Part shown: piece after piece, positions 9,166 through 19,847 of the stretch
Layout of the letters: each line of letters opens with the position of its first letter
Numbering within the stretch: the stretch's first letter is position 1
NCBI GenBank assembly: GCA_945788625.1
Contig: CALZMQ010000015.1
Span: forward strand, 117,066 to 181,065
Origin: an uncultured Woeseiaceae bacterium
GTDB taxonomy: Bacteria; Pseudomonadota; Gammaproteobacteria; Steroidobacterales; Woeseiaceae
Direction of reading: 5' to 3'
Length of the DNA: 64,000 nucleotides
Notes under the pieces: generated by a model
The model's input: only the letters and a program-made list of their open reading frames with translations
The model's database searches: none
Told to the model about the DNA's origin: nothing
Program-made: the position numbers and the translations under genes

Positions 9166-9366
9166 ATGAGCGTCGCAAAAACAACAGAAATCACCGCGTC
9201 GTCTTCGAAGAGCTTCGAAGACGCGATTCGCCACGGTATCAGCAAGATGAGCAAGTCCGTCGACAAAATCGAAGGCGCCTGGATTAAGGAACAAAAGGTT
9301 GTCGTAAAAGGCGACGATGTGACGGATTTCCGCGTCACAATGAAGGTCACGTTCGTCGTGAAGTAA
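9166..9366 (+). CDS. Dodecin-family flavin-binding protein
   Basis: 66 residues, the typical dodecin length. The opening MSVAKTTEITASSSKSFEDA, the central GAWIKEQKVVVK and the closing FRVTMKVTFVV match the single helix wrapped by a three-stranded sheet that assembles into hollow dodecamers. Dodecins bind flavins (sometimes CoA) and buffer free flavin; Trp in GAWIKEQ is the residue that stacks on flavin in this family. A strong AGGAGAGG precedes the ATG. A DUF1508 gene follows 51 bases later on the same strand. Confidence 0.92.
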   Translation: MSVAKTTEITASSSKSFEDAIRHGISKMSKSVDKIEGAWIKEQKVVVKGDDVTDFRVTMKVTFVVK

Positions 9367-9417
9367 GTACAAGTACTTGCCAAACAAGCGAAAATCATCA
9401 TCTTGAGGGAGATGAAA

Positions 9418-9750
9418 ATGCCAGGAAAATTCGAAGTTTACAAAGACAAGGCGGGAGAATTCCGCTTCAGACTCAAAGCCGCGAACGGCCAGAACATCCT
9501 CGGCAGCGAGGGCTACAGCAAAAAAGCGAGCTGTATGAACGGCATCGAGTCGGTCAAGAAAAATTCGCAAGACCCCGATCGATTCTCTTCGAAGGAGACC
9601 GCATCGGGCAGGTTTACCTTCAGATTGACGGCGTCGAACGGGCAGGTGGTCGGCACCAGCCAGACTTATGAGTCCGAGTCGGGCTGCAAGGGCGGCATGA
9701 AAAGCGTGGCCGATTGCGCACCGGGCGCGAGCGTTGACGACCAGACGTAG
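9418..9750 (+). CDS. YegP-like DUF1508 tandem-repeat protein
   Basis: About 110 residues made of two copies of the DUF1508 repeat: FEVYKDKAGEFRFRLKAANG with GYSKKASCMNGIESVKKN, then GRFTFRLTASNGQVVGTS with YESESGCKGGMKSV. Each copy forms a small beta-alpha unit; the family (YegP) is common but its role is not established. The ATG at 9418 is preferred, because GAGGGA lies 7 bases upstream; the ATG at 9412 is the alternative. It lies downstream of dodecin and convergent with the DUF502 gene. Confidence 0.88.
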   Translation: MPGKFEVYKDKAGEFRFRLKAANGQNILGSEGYSKKASCMNGIESVKKNSQDPDRFSSKETASGRFTFRLTASNGQVVGTSQTYESESGCKGGMKSVADCAPGASVDDQT

Positions 9751-9775
9751 AGCTTGAGAATTGGCCGGCGACGAC

Positions 9776-10399
9776 TCATGCGGTACGTGGGTTGTCGACC
9801 GGCTCCCCTTTTTCCCGGTCAACGAAGAGTTGACCGGAATCCACTCCCCACTGCGTGACGACGGTCAGCGCATCCGCCATTGAGGCGTCGATGCGTTTCG
9901 CACTGTCGCGCGAAACGACATAGATATTACCCACCGTCGCCACGGGCGCGGTCGGCACGAATACCGTGCAGCGATTGTCCGGCAAAGTCTCGATAAGAAA
10001 ACCAAGCGCCCGGGCATCGGTGCCGTAGAGGTCCACTTCCACCGGTGCGAATGTCATTCCTTCGACCCCGGCAAATCGCCGTGCCAGGCTTGCAATGGCG
10101 TTATACATCGGAATACGGCTTGCGACATGGCGATGGAACCAGCGCTTGACGGCGTTGCCGAGACGTGTTCGTACAACGAGTCCCGTAAAGAAACAGAGTG
10201 CAACGAGCGCGAGGGCCGCGATGCCGAATATGACCATCGCGTCGTCGATGTCGAGTTGCAGCAGCGCCATAAGTTCGCGCGACAAACCGTACAGGCCCAG
10301 GAATAACTGTCCCAGAACGAACAGGATAATGGCGATGGGCACGATGACGAGCAGGCCGCCGAGTGCGGTGGTCTTGATGAAATTTATAAAGCGCCTCAC
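9776..10399 (-). CDS. DUF502-family membrane protein
   Basis: 207 residues. Two N-terminal hydrophobic segments (about 11-38, ALGGLLVIVPIAIILFVLGQ; about 50-75) come before a soluble domain with the DUF502 blocks RIPMYNAIASLARRF, FLIETLPDNRCTVFVPTAP and GNIYVVSRD. The family is widespread and of unknown function, possibly involved in envelope homeostasis. The gene is alone on its strand, convergent with DUF1508 and divergent from the repeat-protein gene at 10527. Confidence 0.9.
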   Translation of the reverse strand: MRRFINFIKTTALGGLLVIVPIAIILFVLGQLFLGLYGLSRELMALLQLDIDDAMVIFGIAALALVALCFFTGLVVRTRLGNAVKRWFHRHVASRIPMYNAIASLARRFAGVEGMTFAPVEVDLYGTDARALGFLIETLPDNRCTVFVPTAPVATVGNIYVVSRDSAKRIDASMADALTVVTQWGVDSGQLFVDREKGEPVDNPRTA

Positions 10400-10526
10400 G
10401 GTCGGAGCCTCCGGATGGATTTGACAATAACCTTCAATGGTACGGCCGTGCCTGTCAACCGAATCCTCCGACGGCCGTTTTTAGTACTGAACAATGACCA
10501 ATTGTAAGGATACGAGGAGACAGATC

Positions 10527-10943
10527 ATGGACTCGAGAAAGGTGATTTATACATTGGCTGGCCTGCTGTTGCTCAACAGCACGGCGTTTGCCGATGCCGG
10601 AGACAGAATCGAACAGCGCCTGGACAAGCGCGGCGACCGTATCGAGGAACACCTCGACAACAAGGGCGACCGTATCGACGAGCGCCTGGATAACAAGGGC
10701 GATCGGATCGATTCGCGGCTCGACCGGCGATCGGACAGAGCCGCCGATGCCGGGCGTGACCGCTTGTCCGACCGGCTGGATCGGAAAGGTGACCGTATCG
10801 ACAGGAAGCTGGACAAGAAAGGCGACCGCGTTGACCGTAAGCTGGACAGGAAAGGCGATCGTGTCGACCGCCGCCACGACAGACGCGGCAATCGTGCGAA
10901 CCACCGCGTCGATCGTCGCCAGCAAACACGCCGCGGCAAGTAA
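10527..10943 (+). CDS. Secreted highly charged 11-residue-repeat protein
   Basis: 138 residues from the ATG at 10527, which follows GAGGAGAC. A signal peptide (about 1-21, VIYTLAGLLLLNSTAFA) leads into a mature part that is almost only tandem 11-mers of the form GDRID-x-RLD-x-K/R: four regular copies, a degenerate stretch (SDRAADAGRDRLS), then three or four more, and a basic tail. There are no cysteines or aromatic residues in the repeats. An 11-residue period fits a hendecad coiled coil, with Ile/Val and Leu on one face and Arg/Asp salt bridges elsewhere. I do not recognise a function; a periplasmic structural or anion/metal-binding role is speculation. It is monocistronic, with its own terminator. 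Confidence 0.8.
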   Translation: MDSRKVIYTLAGLLLLNSTAFADAGDRIEQRLDKRGDRIEEHLDNKGDRIDERLDNKGDRIDSRLDRRSDRAADAGRDRLSDRLDRKGDRIDRKLDKKGDRVDRKLDRKGDRVDRRHDRRGNRANHRVDRRQQTRRGK

Positions 10944-10958
10944 ACCGGCGAGTGAAAG

Positions 10959-10992
10959 AACCGGCGGTAGCAACTACCGCCGGTTTTTTTTT
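10959..10992 (+). terminator. Intrinsic terminator after the repeat protein
   Basis: A perfect 12-bp stem (10959-10970 with 10974-10985), a 3-base loop and a run of T residues to 10992, 15 bases after the repeat-protein stop. Confidence 0.93.
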
Positions 10993-11053
10993 GCGCGAGC
11001 GCGTTCGCTCCGTTAGGCTTCGCGTAACGAAACGGACCTCGGGTCACTCATAC

Positions 11054-12460
11054 ATGTCGAAACGCAGCTGGTCCATCGACTCACTCGTTCTGATTTTCTC
11101 CTTCATTATCGTCGCACAGCTTCTCTCCTACGTGGTTCCGCACGGAAGTTTCGAGCGTGTTCCGGTTCCCGACGATCCCCATCGCATGGTCGTAGTAGAC
11201 GGCACCTACGTGACATTGTCGGAGAGCGAAAAGGTCGGTTTGCAGCCGTGGCATTTCCTCATGGCGATCACAGATGGGATGGAGTCGGCGCAGGGCATCA
11301 TCTTCCTGATCTTCCTGGTGGGTGGCGTCATAGCCGTGCTGCGCAAGACCGGTGCGATCGACGCAGCGTTACACGCGGCGGTCGAGCGGCTGGGCAAGAC
11401 CCCGTGGCTACTCATCGGCGGATGTTTGCTGGTGTTCAGCGTCGGTTCCTACACGATCGGTATGGGCGAGGAGTATGTCCCGCTGGTGCCCATCATCGTC
11501 ACCATGAGTCTCGCGATGCGTATGGATGCTGTCGTTGCGATGGCGATGGTCTGGGTACCGTACGGCATCGGATGGGCCTGCGCCGGTATCAATCCGTTCG
11601 GCGTCCTGATCGCCCAGAATATTGCGAACGTGCCGCTGACTTCGGGCTGGGCGCTTCGCCTTGCGATGATGGCGGCGTTTCTGGCGCTCGCGTTCCACCA
11701 TATCTATCGATACGCAATGCGTGTGAAAAACGATCCGTCGACCAGTCTCGTCGCACACATCGATTACAGCGCCGGGTTCCAGGCGCCGGCCGACGTCGCG
11801 TTCACCCGCCCCCGCATTGCGGTACTTGCCGTATTCGTCCTCGCGCTGGTCGGCTTCGTCTACGGGGTGTCGGAGCACGGCTGGTATATCCCGGAACTCA
11901 ACGCGATATTCCTCGCGACCGGAATCCTGGCGGCCATCATCGCACGCATGCCCGCTGGCGAAACGAGCAGGACGTTCCTGGAAGGGGCCGCGGCAATGAC
12001 GCCGGCCGCGCTGCTGGTCGGATTCGCCCGCACCATCGAGGTAGTTATGAGCGACGGTCAGATCATCGATACGGTCGTCTATTCCATTGCGAGCGTTCTG
12101 GAGGGATTACCGGCGGAAGCAGCTGCGTTGGGCATGCTCTGCGTACAGACGATCTGTAACTTCTTTATTCCTTCCGGCAGTGGCCAGGCTTTCGTAACGA
12201 TGCCGATCATGTCGCCGCTGGCGACCCTGACTGACGTACCGCAACAGACCGCGGTTCTCGCGTACCAGTTCGGCGACGGTTTCACGAATATGATCGTGCC
12301 CACCAGCGCGCTCGTGATGGGTGCCCTGGCGCTAGGCAAGGTACCTTACGCCGCCTGGTTCAGATTCGTGGGGCCGCTGTTGCTGAAGATCTTCGCGCTG
12401 GCCGCCGTTTTCCTGGTCGTGTCGATGCATATCGGCGAGGCGACCGGGTTCAATGGCTAG
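11054..12460 (+). CDS. YfcC/DcuC-type C4-dicarboxylate or amino acid carrier
   Basis: 468 residues from the ATG at 11054, with about 12 membrane segments. It resembles the YfcC/ArcD-like branch of the DcuC family: SFIIVAQLLSYVVPHGSFERV near the start, GIIFLIFLVGGVIAVLRKTG, GMGEEYVPLVPIIV, the GINPFG loop, and a C-terminal half with FIPSGSGQAFVTMPIM and FGDGFTNMIVPTSALVMG. These two Gly/Ser/Pro-rich loops are the likely substrate-binding hairpins. The substrate could be a dicarboxylate, an amino acid or a peptide; the sequence does not decide. It ends 6 bases from the convergent MBL gene. Confidence 0.82.
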   Translation: MSKRSWSIDSLVLIFSFIIVAQLLSYVVPHGSFERVPVPDDPHRMVVVDGTYVTLSESEKVGLQPWHFLMAITDGMESAQGIIFLIFLVGGVIAVLRKTGAIDAALHAAVERLGKTPWLLIGGCLLVFSVGSYTIGMGEEYVPLVPIIVTMSLAMRMDAVVAMAMVWVPYGIGWACAGINPFGVLIAQNIANVPLTSGWALRLAMMAAFLALAFHHIYRYAMRVKNDPSTSLVAHIDYSAGFQAPADVAFTRPRIAVLAVFVLALVGFVYGVSEHGWYIPELNAIFLATGILAAIIARMPAGETSRTFLEGAAAMTPAALLVGFARTIEVVMSDGQIIDTVVYSIASVLEGLPAEAAALGMLCVQTICNFFIPSGSGQAFVTMPIMSPLATLTDVPQQTAVLAYQFGDGFTNMIVPTSALVMGALALGKVPYAAWFRFVGPLLLKIFALAAVFLVVSMHIGEATGFNG

Positions 12461-12466
12461 CTCGGA

Positions 12467-13492
12467 CTAGCTGCGGCAATACCAGGTCACGTGATCGGAA
12501 TCGGTTTCGGCGCTCATTACGCCGCTTTCGCAGAGGTAATTCAGGTGTGAAACCGCCTCGCCGGTCGCCATTATGCGGTTGCCGTCATTGATCGTTGCTT
12601 TGTAGAGAGACGGGAACACATCCACAACGCGCATGGGTTCTTTGCAGATCTGCAGGAGGCTGTCGAGCCGATCCGTGTGGTCCTTCGCCAGCTGTTCCAG
12701 ACGATAATGTGCCCCCCTGAACGGTTTGCCGTGGGCCGGTAACACAAGCACATCGGCCGGCAGCCGGCTTTTGAGTTTTTCGAGCGACGCGAACCAGTCC
12801 TTGAGCGGGTTCGCCAGGGGTTCGGTGGGCCATACGCTGACATTAGGTGAGATCGTCGGCAGCAGCTGATCCCCTGCTATCAGGATATTTCTATCCGCGT
12901 CGTACAGGCAGGCGTGCTCGGGTGAATGCCCGTTGCCGATGATAATTTCCCAGAGAGATCCTCCGAACGACAGGGCGTCGCCGTCCGACATTCGTTTGTA
13001 CGATTCCGGCAGGGGATGCACGAACTTGCCGAACATGCCGAACGATTTCCTGTAGTGCGCAAGCTGCTCGCTGGAGAATCCGGCACCGGCATAGAAACGG
13101 ACGCCTTCGTCCGGCGCGCTGCGGCCTGTATCGGCAACGAGAATCCGGCACAACATGTATTCGTCGCGCGTCATCCAGAGGTCGACGTCGAAATGGTGCA
13201 CCAGCCAGCCCGCGCAACCGACGTGGTCCGGGTGCAAGTGCGTTGCAACGACATGCGTGGCGGGATCGCCTCGCATTGCGCCCTTGAACGTATCTTCCCA
13301 AACGCCGCGGCTGGTTCTCGTGTCCACGCCGGTATCCACGATGACCCATCCCGAAACGTCCCTGAGCAGCCACAGGTTGATGTGGTTCAGCGAGAACGGT
13401 AACGGCATTCGCAACCAGACGAGGCCGTCCGCAACGGGTATGGTCGCGGCTTCGGCCGGCCTGGATTCGAATTCGTATCTTATCTCGCCCAT
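12467..13492 (-). CDS. MBL-fold metallo-hydrolase (glyoxalase II-like)
   Basis: 341 residues from the ATG at 13492. The metallo-beta-lactamase fold is clear: VIVDTGVDTRTSRGVW, the zinc motif THLHPDHVG at about residue 85, GHSPEHACLY, IAGDQLLP and the final histidine in LPAHGKPF. The C-terminal part (DHTDRLDSLL and onward to ATGEAVSHLNYL) is the small helical domain found in this subfamily of thioester hydrolase-like proteins. It sits 32 bases downstream of the indolepyruvate oxidoreductase gene and is probably in its operon, so it may hydrolyse an acyl-CoA or related thioester from that pathway (inference). Confidence 0.9.
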   Translation of the reverse strand: MGEIRYEFESRPAEAATIPVADGLVWLRMPLPFSLNHINLWLLRDVSGWVIVDTGVDTRTSRGVWEDTFKGAMRGDPATHVVATHLHPDHVGCAGWLVHHFDVDLWMTRDEYMLCRILVADTGRSAPDEGVRFYAGAGFSSEQLAHYRKSFGMFGKFVHPLPESYKRMSDGDALSFGGSLWEIIIGNGHSPEHACLYDADRNILIAGDQLLPTISPNVSVWPTEPLANPLKDWFASLEKLKSRLPADVLVLPAHGKPFRGAHYRLEQLAKDHTDRLDSLLQICKEPMRVVDVFPSLYKATINDGNRIMATGEAVSHLNYLCESGVMSAETDSDHVTWYCRS

Positions 13493-13524
13493 CGGGCGAT
13501 GTTCGCACGAGCGGACGACAGGCG

Positions 13525-16500
13525 CTATGCCGCTTTCTTCGATGTCGCCACCAGCTCCTTCAAGCCGCTTTCGATCGCCTCCCGTACCTCGCGCACCGAC
13601 TGGTCTTTTACAGGTCCGTAGCCGCGGATATCCATGTAGTGCCCGACCAGTTCTGCGACCGGGCCGACGTTGTCGGCTGTTAGCTCCTCGAGCATGGTGT
13701 CCATCATGTCCTCGAATTCGACGATCAGCGCACGCTCGGTACGCCTTTCGGCGGTATACCCGAAAACGTCGAATACAGTGCCTCGCAGCCTTCGCATTTT
13801 CGCGAGGATCCGAAACAGCGGCAGTATCCATGCGCCGAATTCTCTTTTCCGCGGGCGCCCGCGAGCATCGAGGCCTGCATTCAGGACTGGCGGCGCAAGG
13901 TGGAAGCGCACGGCAGCTTTTTCCCCGAAGTCGCGCCGGATAGAGTCCAGGAATTCGCGGCGTGTGTGGAGCCGGGCGACTTCGTATTCGTCCTTGTAGC
14001 TGAGTAATTTGAAGTAGCTCCGTGCGACGGCCCGGGACAGCTCGTCACTGTCGCTAATCGTGGACTCCGCCGCGCGGGTCTTTTCAACCAGCGTTGTGTA
14101 ACGCGAGGCCAGCGCCTCGTCCTGGTAGTCGACCAGGAATTCACGGCGCAGCGCTATCATGCCGTCGAGCGTCTCTGCAACGCCGGATTCGTCGCCGGAC
14201 AGCAGGCGCTTTATCGTCGCCGGGTCCGCCGCGGCGATACGGCCCCATGTCAGCGCGCGCTTGTTGGCATCGATCTCGATGCCGTTCAGTTCGATTGCGC
14301 GCAACAAGGCCTGTAGTGACACGGGAATCAGTCCTGTCTGCCACGCACAACCGACCAGCAGGACATTCGCGTAAATGGTGTCGCCCATAAGCCTTGCGGC
14401 GATCTGATTGGCGTTTATCGTGGTGAGGTTATCCTCACCGATCGCGGCGGCGATCGCGGCGATGCGATCGCTGCCGCGCAGGCTCGCATCGCGGTGCCGG
14501 ATGAAGTCGCCGGTCAGCATCTCGGCTGTGTTCACCAGCCCGCGCGTGTGACCGTGTTGATAGGTGATGGACGCTTTCGGGGAAGAGCTGACAACAATGT
14601 CGCAGCCGATCAACGCGTCCGCTCGCGCTGGCTCTATTCGCACCTGGTGGATATTGGCCGGTTCGCTGGCGATACGAAGGTAACTCAGTACGGGCCCGAA
14701 TTTTTGTGCGAATCCCATGAAGTCGAGTTCCGAGGCGCCTTTGCCTTCGAGGTGGGCGGCCATTGTGATCAACGCGCCTACTGTAATGACGCCCGTACCG
14801 CCAACGCCCGTCACGAGCAGGTCGTAGCACCAGTCGATGTCGGGGATGACCGGTTCCTGCAGCGCTGCTGCGAGCGCTGCAAATTCTGAGTCGTCAGCGC
14901 TGCTTGTTCGCGGGCGCGCCGCGTCCCCTTCAACGGTCACGAAGCTCGGGCAAAAGCCGTTGAGGCACGAGAAGTCCTTGTTGCAGCCGTGCTGGTCGAT
15001 CTGCCGCTTGCGGCCGAAGCGGGTTTCCTTCGGCACCACAGACAGGCAATTGGATTCGATCGAGCAATCCCCGCAGCCCTCGCAAACGAGGTCGTTTATG
15101 ACGACGAACCTCCTCGGGTCCGCGAGCTTGCCGCGCTTGCGCCGGCGGCGTTTTTCGGTCGCGCAGGTTTGCGCGTAAATAAGCACGGTAACGCCGGTTA
15201 TCTCGCGCAGCTCGCGCTGGACCGCGTCCATTTCCCTGCGGTGCGAAACCGTCGTTCCTGACGGCAGGTCGCTCAGGTCGAACAGCTCGGGCTCGTCGGA
15301 AACCAGCGCGATGCGTTCGACACCCTCGGAGCGGACGGAGTGCGCTATCGCCTGAACGGAAATCGGCCCGTCAACCGGCTGGCCACCGGTCATCGCGACG
15401 GCGTCGTTGTAGAGGATCTTGTAGGTGATATTGGTGCCGGCGGCGACTGCCTGGCGAATCGCGAGCGAGCCGGAGTGGTAGAACGTGCCATCGCCGAGAT
15501 TCTGGAACACGTGTTGACCGCCGTTGAACTTCGATCGCGGTATCCAGTTGACGCCTTCGCCCCCCATCTGGATCAAACCGTCCGTATCGCGATCCATCCA
15601 GCTGGCCATGAAATGGCAACCGATGCCGGCGAGCGCCCTGGAGCCTTCCGGCACCCTGGTCGACGTATTGTGGGGGCACCCCGAACAAAAGTAGGGCATC
15701 CGCCTTGCGCCGCCGATCTCGATCTCCGGGCCGCGCTGTCGCAGCAGTTGTTCGGCACGTTCGGTGAATGCATGGCCACCGAAAACGCGGTCGAGGCGAC
15801 TTGCAACGAGCGGCGCGAGTTGCACGGGCGAAAGTTCGCCGACCCATGGCACCAGCCGGTTGCCGTGTTCGTCTTCCTTCCCGACCATGCGTTCCGGTTT
15901 GCGTCCCGGGTAGTCGTAGAAATACTCTTTGAACTGGCTCTCGATAATGCCGCGCTTCTCTTCGACCACGAGTACTTCGAGTTTGCGCTGCACGAAGTCG
16001 AGCGCGCCCTGGGGTTCGAGCGGCCATACCATGCCGACCTTGTAAACGTCGATACCGATGCTTCGCGCTTCACTCGCGCCGACGCCCAGCAGGCGCAACG
16101 CCTCCATGAGGTCGAGATGCGCCTTGCCCGTTGTAACAATGCCGAATCGTGCGTTCGGCACGTCGAAGACTTTCCGGTCGATGGGGTTCGCGGCAGCGAA
16201 AGCCAGCGTTGCCGCTTTCTTTGCTTCGAGCCTTTCCTCGATCTGCGGTCCCGGAAAATCCGGCCAGCGGTAATGCAGGCCTTCTGCGGGAGGCGAAAAA
16301 TCCTGTGGAATACGAAACTGCGGGTATGGCGGCAACTCGATCGACATGGCGGATTCGACCGTCTCGGAGATCGCCTTGAAGCCGACCCACATGCCTGAGA
16401 AGCGCGACAGCGCGATGCCGTAAAGGCCGAACTCGAGGTACTCGGACACACTGGCCGGATTGAGGTTCGGCATCATGTAGGTAAGAAACGCCACGTCGGA

Positions 16501-17004
16501 CTGGTGCGGCATCGATGACGAGATGCAGCCGTGGTCGTCGCCGGCGATCACCAGCACGCCGCCCGTCGGCGAACTGCCGTAGGCGTTGCCGTGTTTCAAC
16601 GCGTCGCCCGCGCGATCCACGCCAGGACCTTTGCCGTACCAGATGCCGAACACGCCATCGACCGTCCGCTGCGGATCGGTCTCGACCTGCTGCGAACCGA
16701 GAATCGCCGTTGCGGCGAGATCCTCGTTGACGGCCGGGAGGAACTCGATACCTTTTTCCTCGAGCATGCGCTTGGCTCGCCACAGTTCCTGGTCGACCAT
16801 GCCGAGCGGGGAGCCGCGGTAGCCGCTGACGAAGCCCGCCGTATTCAGGCCCGCGGCATTGTCGAGCGTGCGTTGCATGAGCGGAATGCGAACGAGCGCC
16901 TGCGTACCCGTGAGTAATACGCGCCCGGATTCGCGCCGGTAACGATCAATGAGTTCGTAGTTGTCGAGAGGGTAGTGAGGTCTGGCTGGTGCTGACTGCG
17001 ACAT
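13525..17004 (-). CDS. Indolepyruvate:ferredoxin oxidoreductase-family protein (fused)
   Basis: 1159 residues, the fused alpha-beta-gamma form. It oxidatively decarboxylates aryl-2-oxo acids (indolepyruvate, phenylpyruvate) to aryl-acetyl-CoA, passing electrons to ferredoxin. In order: an N-terminal domain (LLTGTQALVRIP, VSGYRGSPLGMVDQELW), a TPP-binding core with CSGCPHN (about 438-445) and GIGCHFMASWMDR, a cysteine-rich Fe-S segment starting CEGCGDCSIESNC (about 639-651) and continuing through HGCNKDFSCLNGFCPSF, and a gamma domain beginning GVGGTGVITVGAL (about 730). It is divergent from a shortened Lrp regulator and upstream of the MBL hydrolase. Its role is probably catabolism of aromatic amino acids, feeding the nearby paa genes. 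Confidence 0.92.
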   Translation of the reverse strand: MSQSAPARPHYPLDNYELIDRYRRESGRVLLTGTQALVRIPLMQRTLDNAAGLNTAGFVSGYRGSPLGMVDQELWRAKRMLEEKGIEFLPAVNEDLAATAILGSQQVETDPQRTVDGVFGIWYGKGPGVDRAGDALKHGNAYGSSPTGGVLVIAGDDHGCISSSMPHQSDVAFLTYMMPNLNPASVSEYLEFGLYGIALSRFSGMWVGFKAISETVESAMSIELPPYPQFRIPQDFSPPAEGLHYRWPDFPGPQIEERLEAKKAATLAFAAANPIDRKVFDVPNARFGIVTTGKAHLDLMEALRLLGVGASEARSIGIDVYKVGMVWPLEPQGALDFVQRKLEVLVVEEKRGIIESQFKEYFYDYPGRKPERMVGKEDEHGNRLVPWVGELSPVQLAPLVASRLDRVFGGHAFTERAEQLLRQRGPEIEIGGARRMPYFCSGCPHNTSTRVPEGSRALAGIGCHFMASWMDRDTDGLIQMGGEGVNWIPRSKFNGGQHVFQNLGDGTFYHSGSLAIRQAVAAGTNITYKILYNDAVAMTGGQPVDGPISVQAIAHSVRSEGVERIALVSDEPELFDLSDLPSGTTVSHRREMDAVQRELREITGVTVLIYAQTCATEKRRRRKRGKLADPRRFVVINDLVCEGCGDCSIESNCLSVVPKETRFGRKRQIDQHGCNKDFSCLNGFCPSFVTVEGDAARPRTSSADDSEFAALAAALQEPVIPDIDWCYDLLVTGVGGTGVITVGALITMAAHLEGKGASELDFMGFAQKFGPVLSYLRIASEPANIHQVRIEPARADALIGCDIVVSSSPKASITYQHGHTRGLVNTAEMLTGDFIRHRDASLRGSDRIAAIAAAIGEDNLTTINANQIAARLMGDTIYANVLLVGCAWQTGLIPVSLQALLRAIELNGIEIDANKRALTWGRIAAADPATIKRLLSGDESGVAETLDGMIALRREFLVDYQDEALASRYTTLVEKTRAAESTISDSDELSRAVARSYFKLLSYKDEYEVARLHTRREFLDSIRRDFGEKAAVRFHLAPPVLNAGLDARGRPRKREFGAWILPLFRILAKMRRLRGTVFDVFGYTAERRTERALIVEFEDMMDTMLEELTADNVGPVAELVGHYMDIRGYGPVKDQSVREVREAIESGLKELVATSKKAA

Positions 17005-17092
17005 CGGGTTTTCTGTAGCTGAGATCGGGCCTGCGAGTATGCCTCAATGCGGCCGTGATGCGGTGCCAATCATCCCACGAAAAGCCGTTAAA

Positions 17093-17152
17093 ACGGCAAA
17101 ACATTTCGAAAAATACAAAAATATGGCAAAATTTCTAACTATTTACGATAAT
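17093..17152. promoter_or_regulatory. AT-rich divergent promoter region with repeated GGCAAAA element
   Basis: The 159 bases between the divergent ior and lrp genes are strikingly AT-rich in their second half. Two similar elements, ACGGCAAAACATTTCG (17093) and ATGGCAAAATTTCTA (17122), lie 29 bases apart, about three helical turns. This suits an Lrp/AsnC-type regulator. A possible lrp promoter is ATGGCA, 18 bases, GATAAT (17147-17152), which would leave a very short leader. Operator identity is inference. Confidence 0.4.
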
Positions 17153-17163
17153 GGTGAAAAACC

Positions 17164-17496
17164 ATGCTCGAGCGAAAAGACCGCCGCATACTTGCAGAGC
17201 TACAGCGCGACAGCCGCCTGACCATGCAGGAACTTGCCGAGCGCGTGGGGATGTCGGGTTCCGCGTGCTGGCGCCGGGTGAAGAGCCTCGAGGAGTCCGG
17301 CGTCATTGATCGTTATGCCGTCATCGTAAACGGACGCAAGGCTGACTTTCACCTGCGCGTCGTCGTCGAGGACATCGACGCTTACAACAAGTTCCTCGAC
17401 GATTTCATTTTCAAGTTGCCTGGCGTCTCACAGGTGCGATCGAATTTCGTGCTCAAAGAGATCAAGGCGGATACCGCGCTGCCGTTCAGACAGTAA
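17164..17496 (+). CDS. Lrp/AsnC-family regulator, internally shortened
   Basis: 110 residues where the family has about 150. The N-terminal winged helix is complete (RKDRRILAELQRDSRL, LAERVGMSGSACWRRVKSLE, GVIDRYAVIV). The sequence then jumps to the last part of the RAM/AsnC ligand domain (HLRVVVEDIDAYNKFLDDFI, LPGVSQVRSNFVLKEIK). About 44 residues, the first strands and helix of the alpha-beta sandwich, are missing with the frame kept. DNA binding could survive, but octamer formation and effector binding should be altered. It is divergent from ior, its likely target. The stop abuts the icd stop with no bases between. Confidence 0.8.
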   Translation: MLERKDRRILAELQRDSRLTMQELAERVGMSGSACWRRVKSLEESGVIDRYAVIVNGRKADFHLRVVVEDIDAYNKFLDDFIFKLPGVSQVRSNFVLKEIKADTALPFRQ

Positions 17497-19779
<2,283 letters not shown>

Positions 19780-19785
19780 TTATAA
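19780..19785 (-). promoter_or_regulatory. Candidate -10 box of icd
   Basis: Read leftwards, TATAAT sits at 19785-19780, within the 12-bp palindrome 19778-19789. No convincing -35 box is seen at the right distance, so an activator or a weak promoter is possible. Confidence 0.35.
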
Positions 19786-19847
19786 TGCCGCGGCGGGGAA
19801 ATCTCTCGCCAGCTTTTATCTTTTTGGAAACAGCGGCTTGCGAAGGA

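Noticed and set aside
10455..10973. Minus-strand frames opposite the repeat protein giving hydrophobic or cysteine-rich repeats
   Set aside because: The repeat on the other strand forces periodic composition; the plus frame has a signal peptide, ribosome site and terminator.
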